Below the pieces are notes generated by a model that ran no database searches, was not told where the DNA came from, and was given only the letters and a program-made list of their open reading frames with translations. The translations under genes were made by a program, and so were the position numbers. Source: an uncultured Gardnerella sp. (GTDB lineage Bacteria > Actinomycetota > Actinomycetes > Actinomycetales > Bifidobacteriaceae). From it: DNA of 15,739 nt. Location: the NCBI GenBank assembly GCA_947252975.1, contig CAMXWX010000021.1, positions 1 through 15,739 on the forward strand. Direction: 5' to 3'. Positions 15,400 through 15,739 of this stretch are shown here, piece after piece (positions within the stretch are counted from its first letter, which is position 1; every line of letters begins with the position of its first letter).

Positions 15400-15585
15400 T
15401 TACCAACTGGACTTCGTAACACCCGGCAACTCACCGCGATGTGCCTTTTCACGAAGGCATACACGGCACAGACCGAACTTGCGATACACGGAGTGAGGAC
15501 GACCACAAACCTGGCAACGCGTATAAGCGCGCACCTTGAACTTCGGCTTAGCGGCCGCCTTGTTTTTCAGAGCGGTTTTTGCCAT
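15400..15585 (-). CDS. rpsN: 30S ribosomal protein S14, zinc-binding type (type Z)
   Basis: S14 is a small-subunit head protein. The short 61-aa form from ATG 15585 ([20 protein letters not shown]) carries the zinc ribbon as CQVC and CRVC, so it is the C+ type. The end [17 protein letters not shown] is characteristic. A longer frame upstream lies within rplE and is not used. The rplE-rpsN junction is TGATATG. Confidence 0.98.
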   Translation of the reverse strand: MAKTALKNKAAAKPKFKVRAYTRCQVCGRPHSVYRKFGLCRVCLREKAHRGELPGVTKSSW

Positions 15586-15586
15586 A

Positions 15587-15739
15587 TCAGTTCTCCTTGA
15601 ATGGGAAACCGAGGTGCTTAAGTAGCGACTTCGCTTCCACATCGTCCTTGGTGGTGGTCACCACGGTGATGTCCATACCACGCTGATGATCAATCGAATC
15701 AGGATCAATCTCGTGGAACATTGACTGCTCCGTAAGACC
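15587..15739 (-). CDS. rplE: 50S ribosomal protein L5 (partial, 5' end off window)
   Basis: L5 binds 5S rRNA and contacts the P-site tRNA. Only the last 50 codons are present. They include [17 protein letters not shown], then [20 protein letters not shown], ending FPFKEN, which is the conserved L5 C-terminus. Its position before rpsN is the standard spc order. Confidence 0.95.
   Translation of the reverse strand, partial: GLTEQSMFHEIDPDSIDHQRGMDITVVTTTKDDVEAKSLLKHLGFPFKEN

Overview
The window is a piece of a low-to-mid-GC actinobacterial chromosome, most likely Gardnerella or a close relative in the Bifidobacteriaceae. This assignment rests on recognition, not on a search. The cues are an actinobacterial-style NusA and IF-2, an N-terminally extended S5, zinc-type S14 and L36, an AT-richer composition than most Bifidobacterium, and the gene order secY-adk-infA-rpmJ-rpsM-rpsK-rpoA-rplQ with neither map nor rpsD in place. 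Nearly everything is on the minus strand. I list 20 protein genes (two cut by the window edges) and one tRNA.

Right part (about 15739 down to 7258): the distal spc operon and the alpha operon, read leftwards as rplE (3' end only), rpsN, rpsH, rplF, rplR, rpsE, rpmD, rplO, a hairpin terminator, a promoter, secY, adk, infA, rpmJ, rpsM, rpsK, rpoA, rplQ, and a strong intrinsic terminator. Genes inside spc are tightly packed, with stop/start overlaps and 1-nt gaps. From secY onward the gaps are larger and several hold clear inverted repeats that look like leader RNA structures or attenuators.

Middle part (7208 to 4741): a DUF2974/Mbeg1-like alpha/beta hydrolase gene that appears to be leaderless, then a 4 x 12-bp tandem repeat, truA, and a tRNA-Ser(CGA) with its own terminator. 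The hydrolase lies between rplQ and truA, which are often adjacent in actinobacteria, so it looks like an accessory insertion.

Between the tRNA and the only plus-strand gene (4528 to 4735) lies a run of five consecutive inverted repeats, the densest unexplained structure in the window. The plus-strand gene (3634 to 4536) encodes a lipoprotein I do not recognise. It is divergent from nusA.

Left part (3338 to 1): nusA, then infB running off the left edge, separated by about 255 bases with a possible attenuator hairpin and short direct repeats. NusA and IF-2 link transcription and translation initiation, in keeping with the ribosomal and protein-export genes on the right. I see no insertion sequence, CRISPR array, phage gene or defence gene. 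The candidates for new biology are the structured intergenic RNAs or DNAs, the hairpin array, the lipoprotein, and the repeat-bearing hydrolase.
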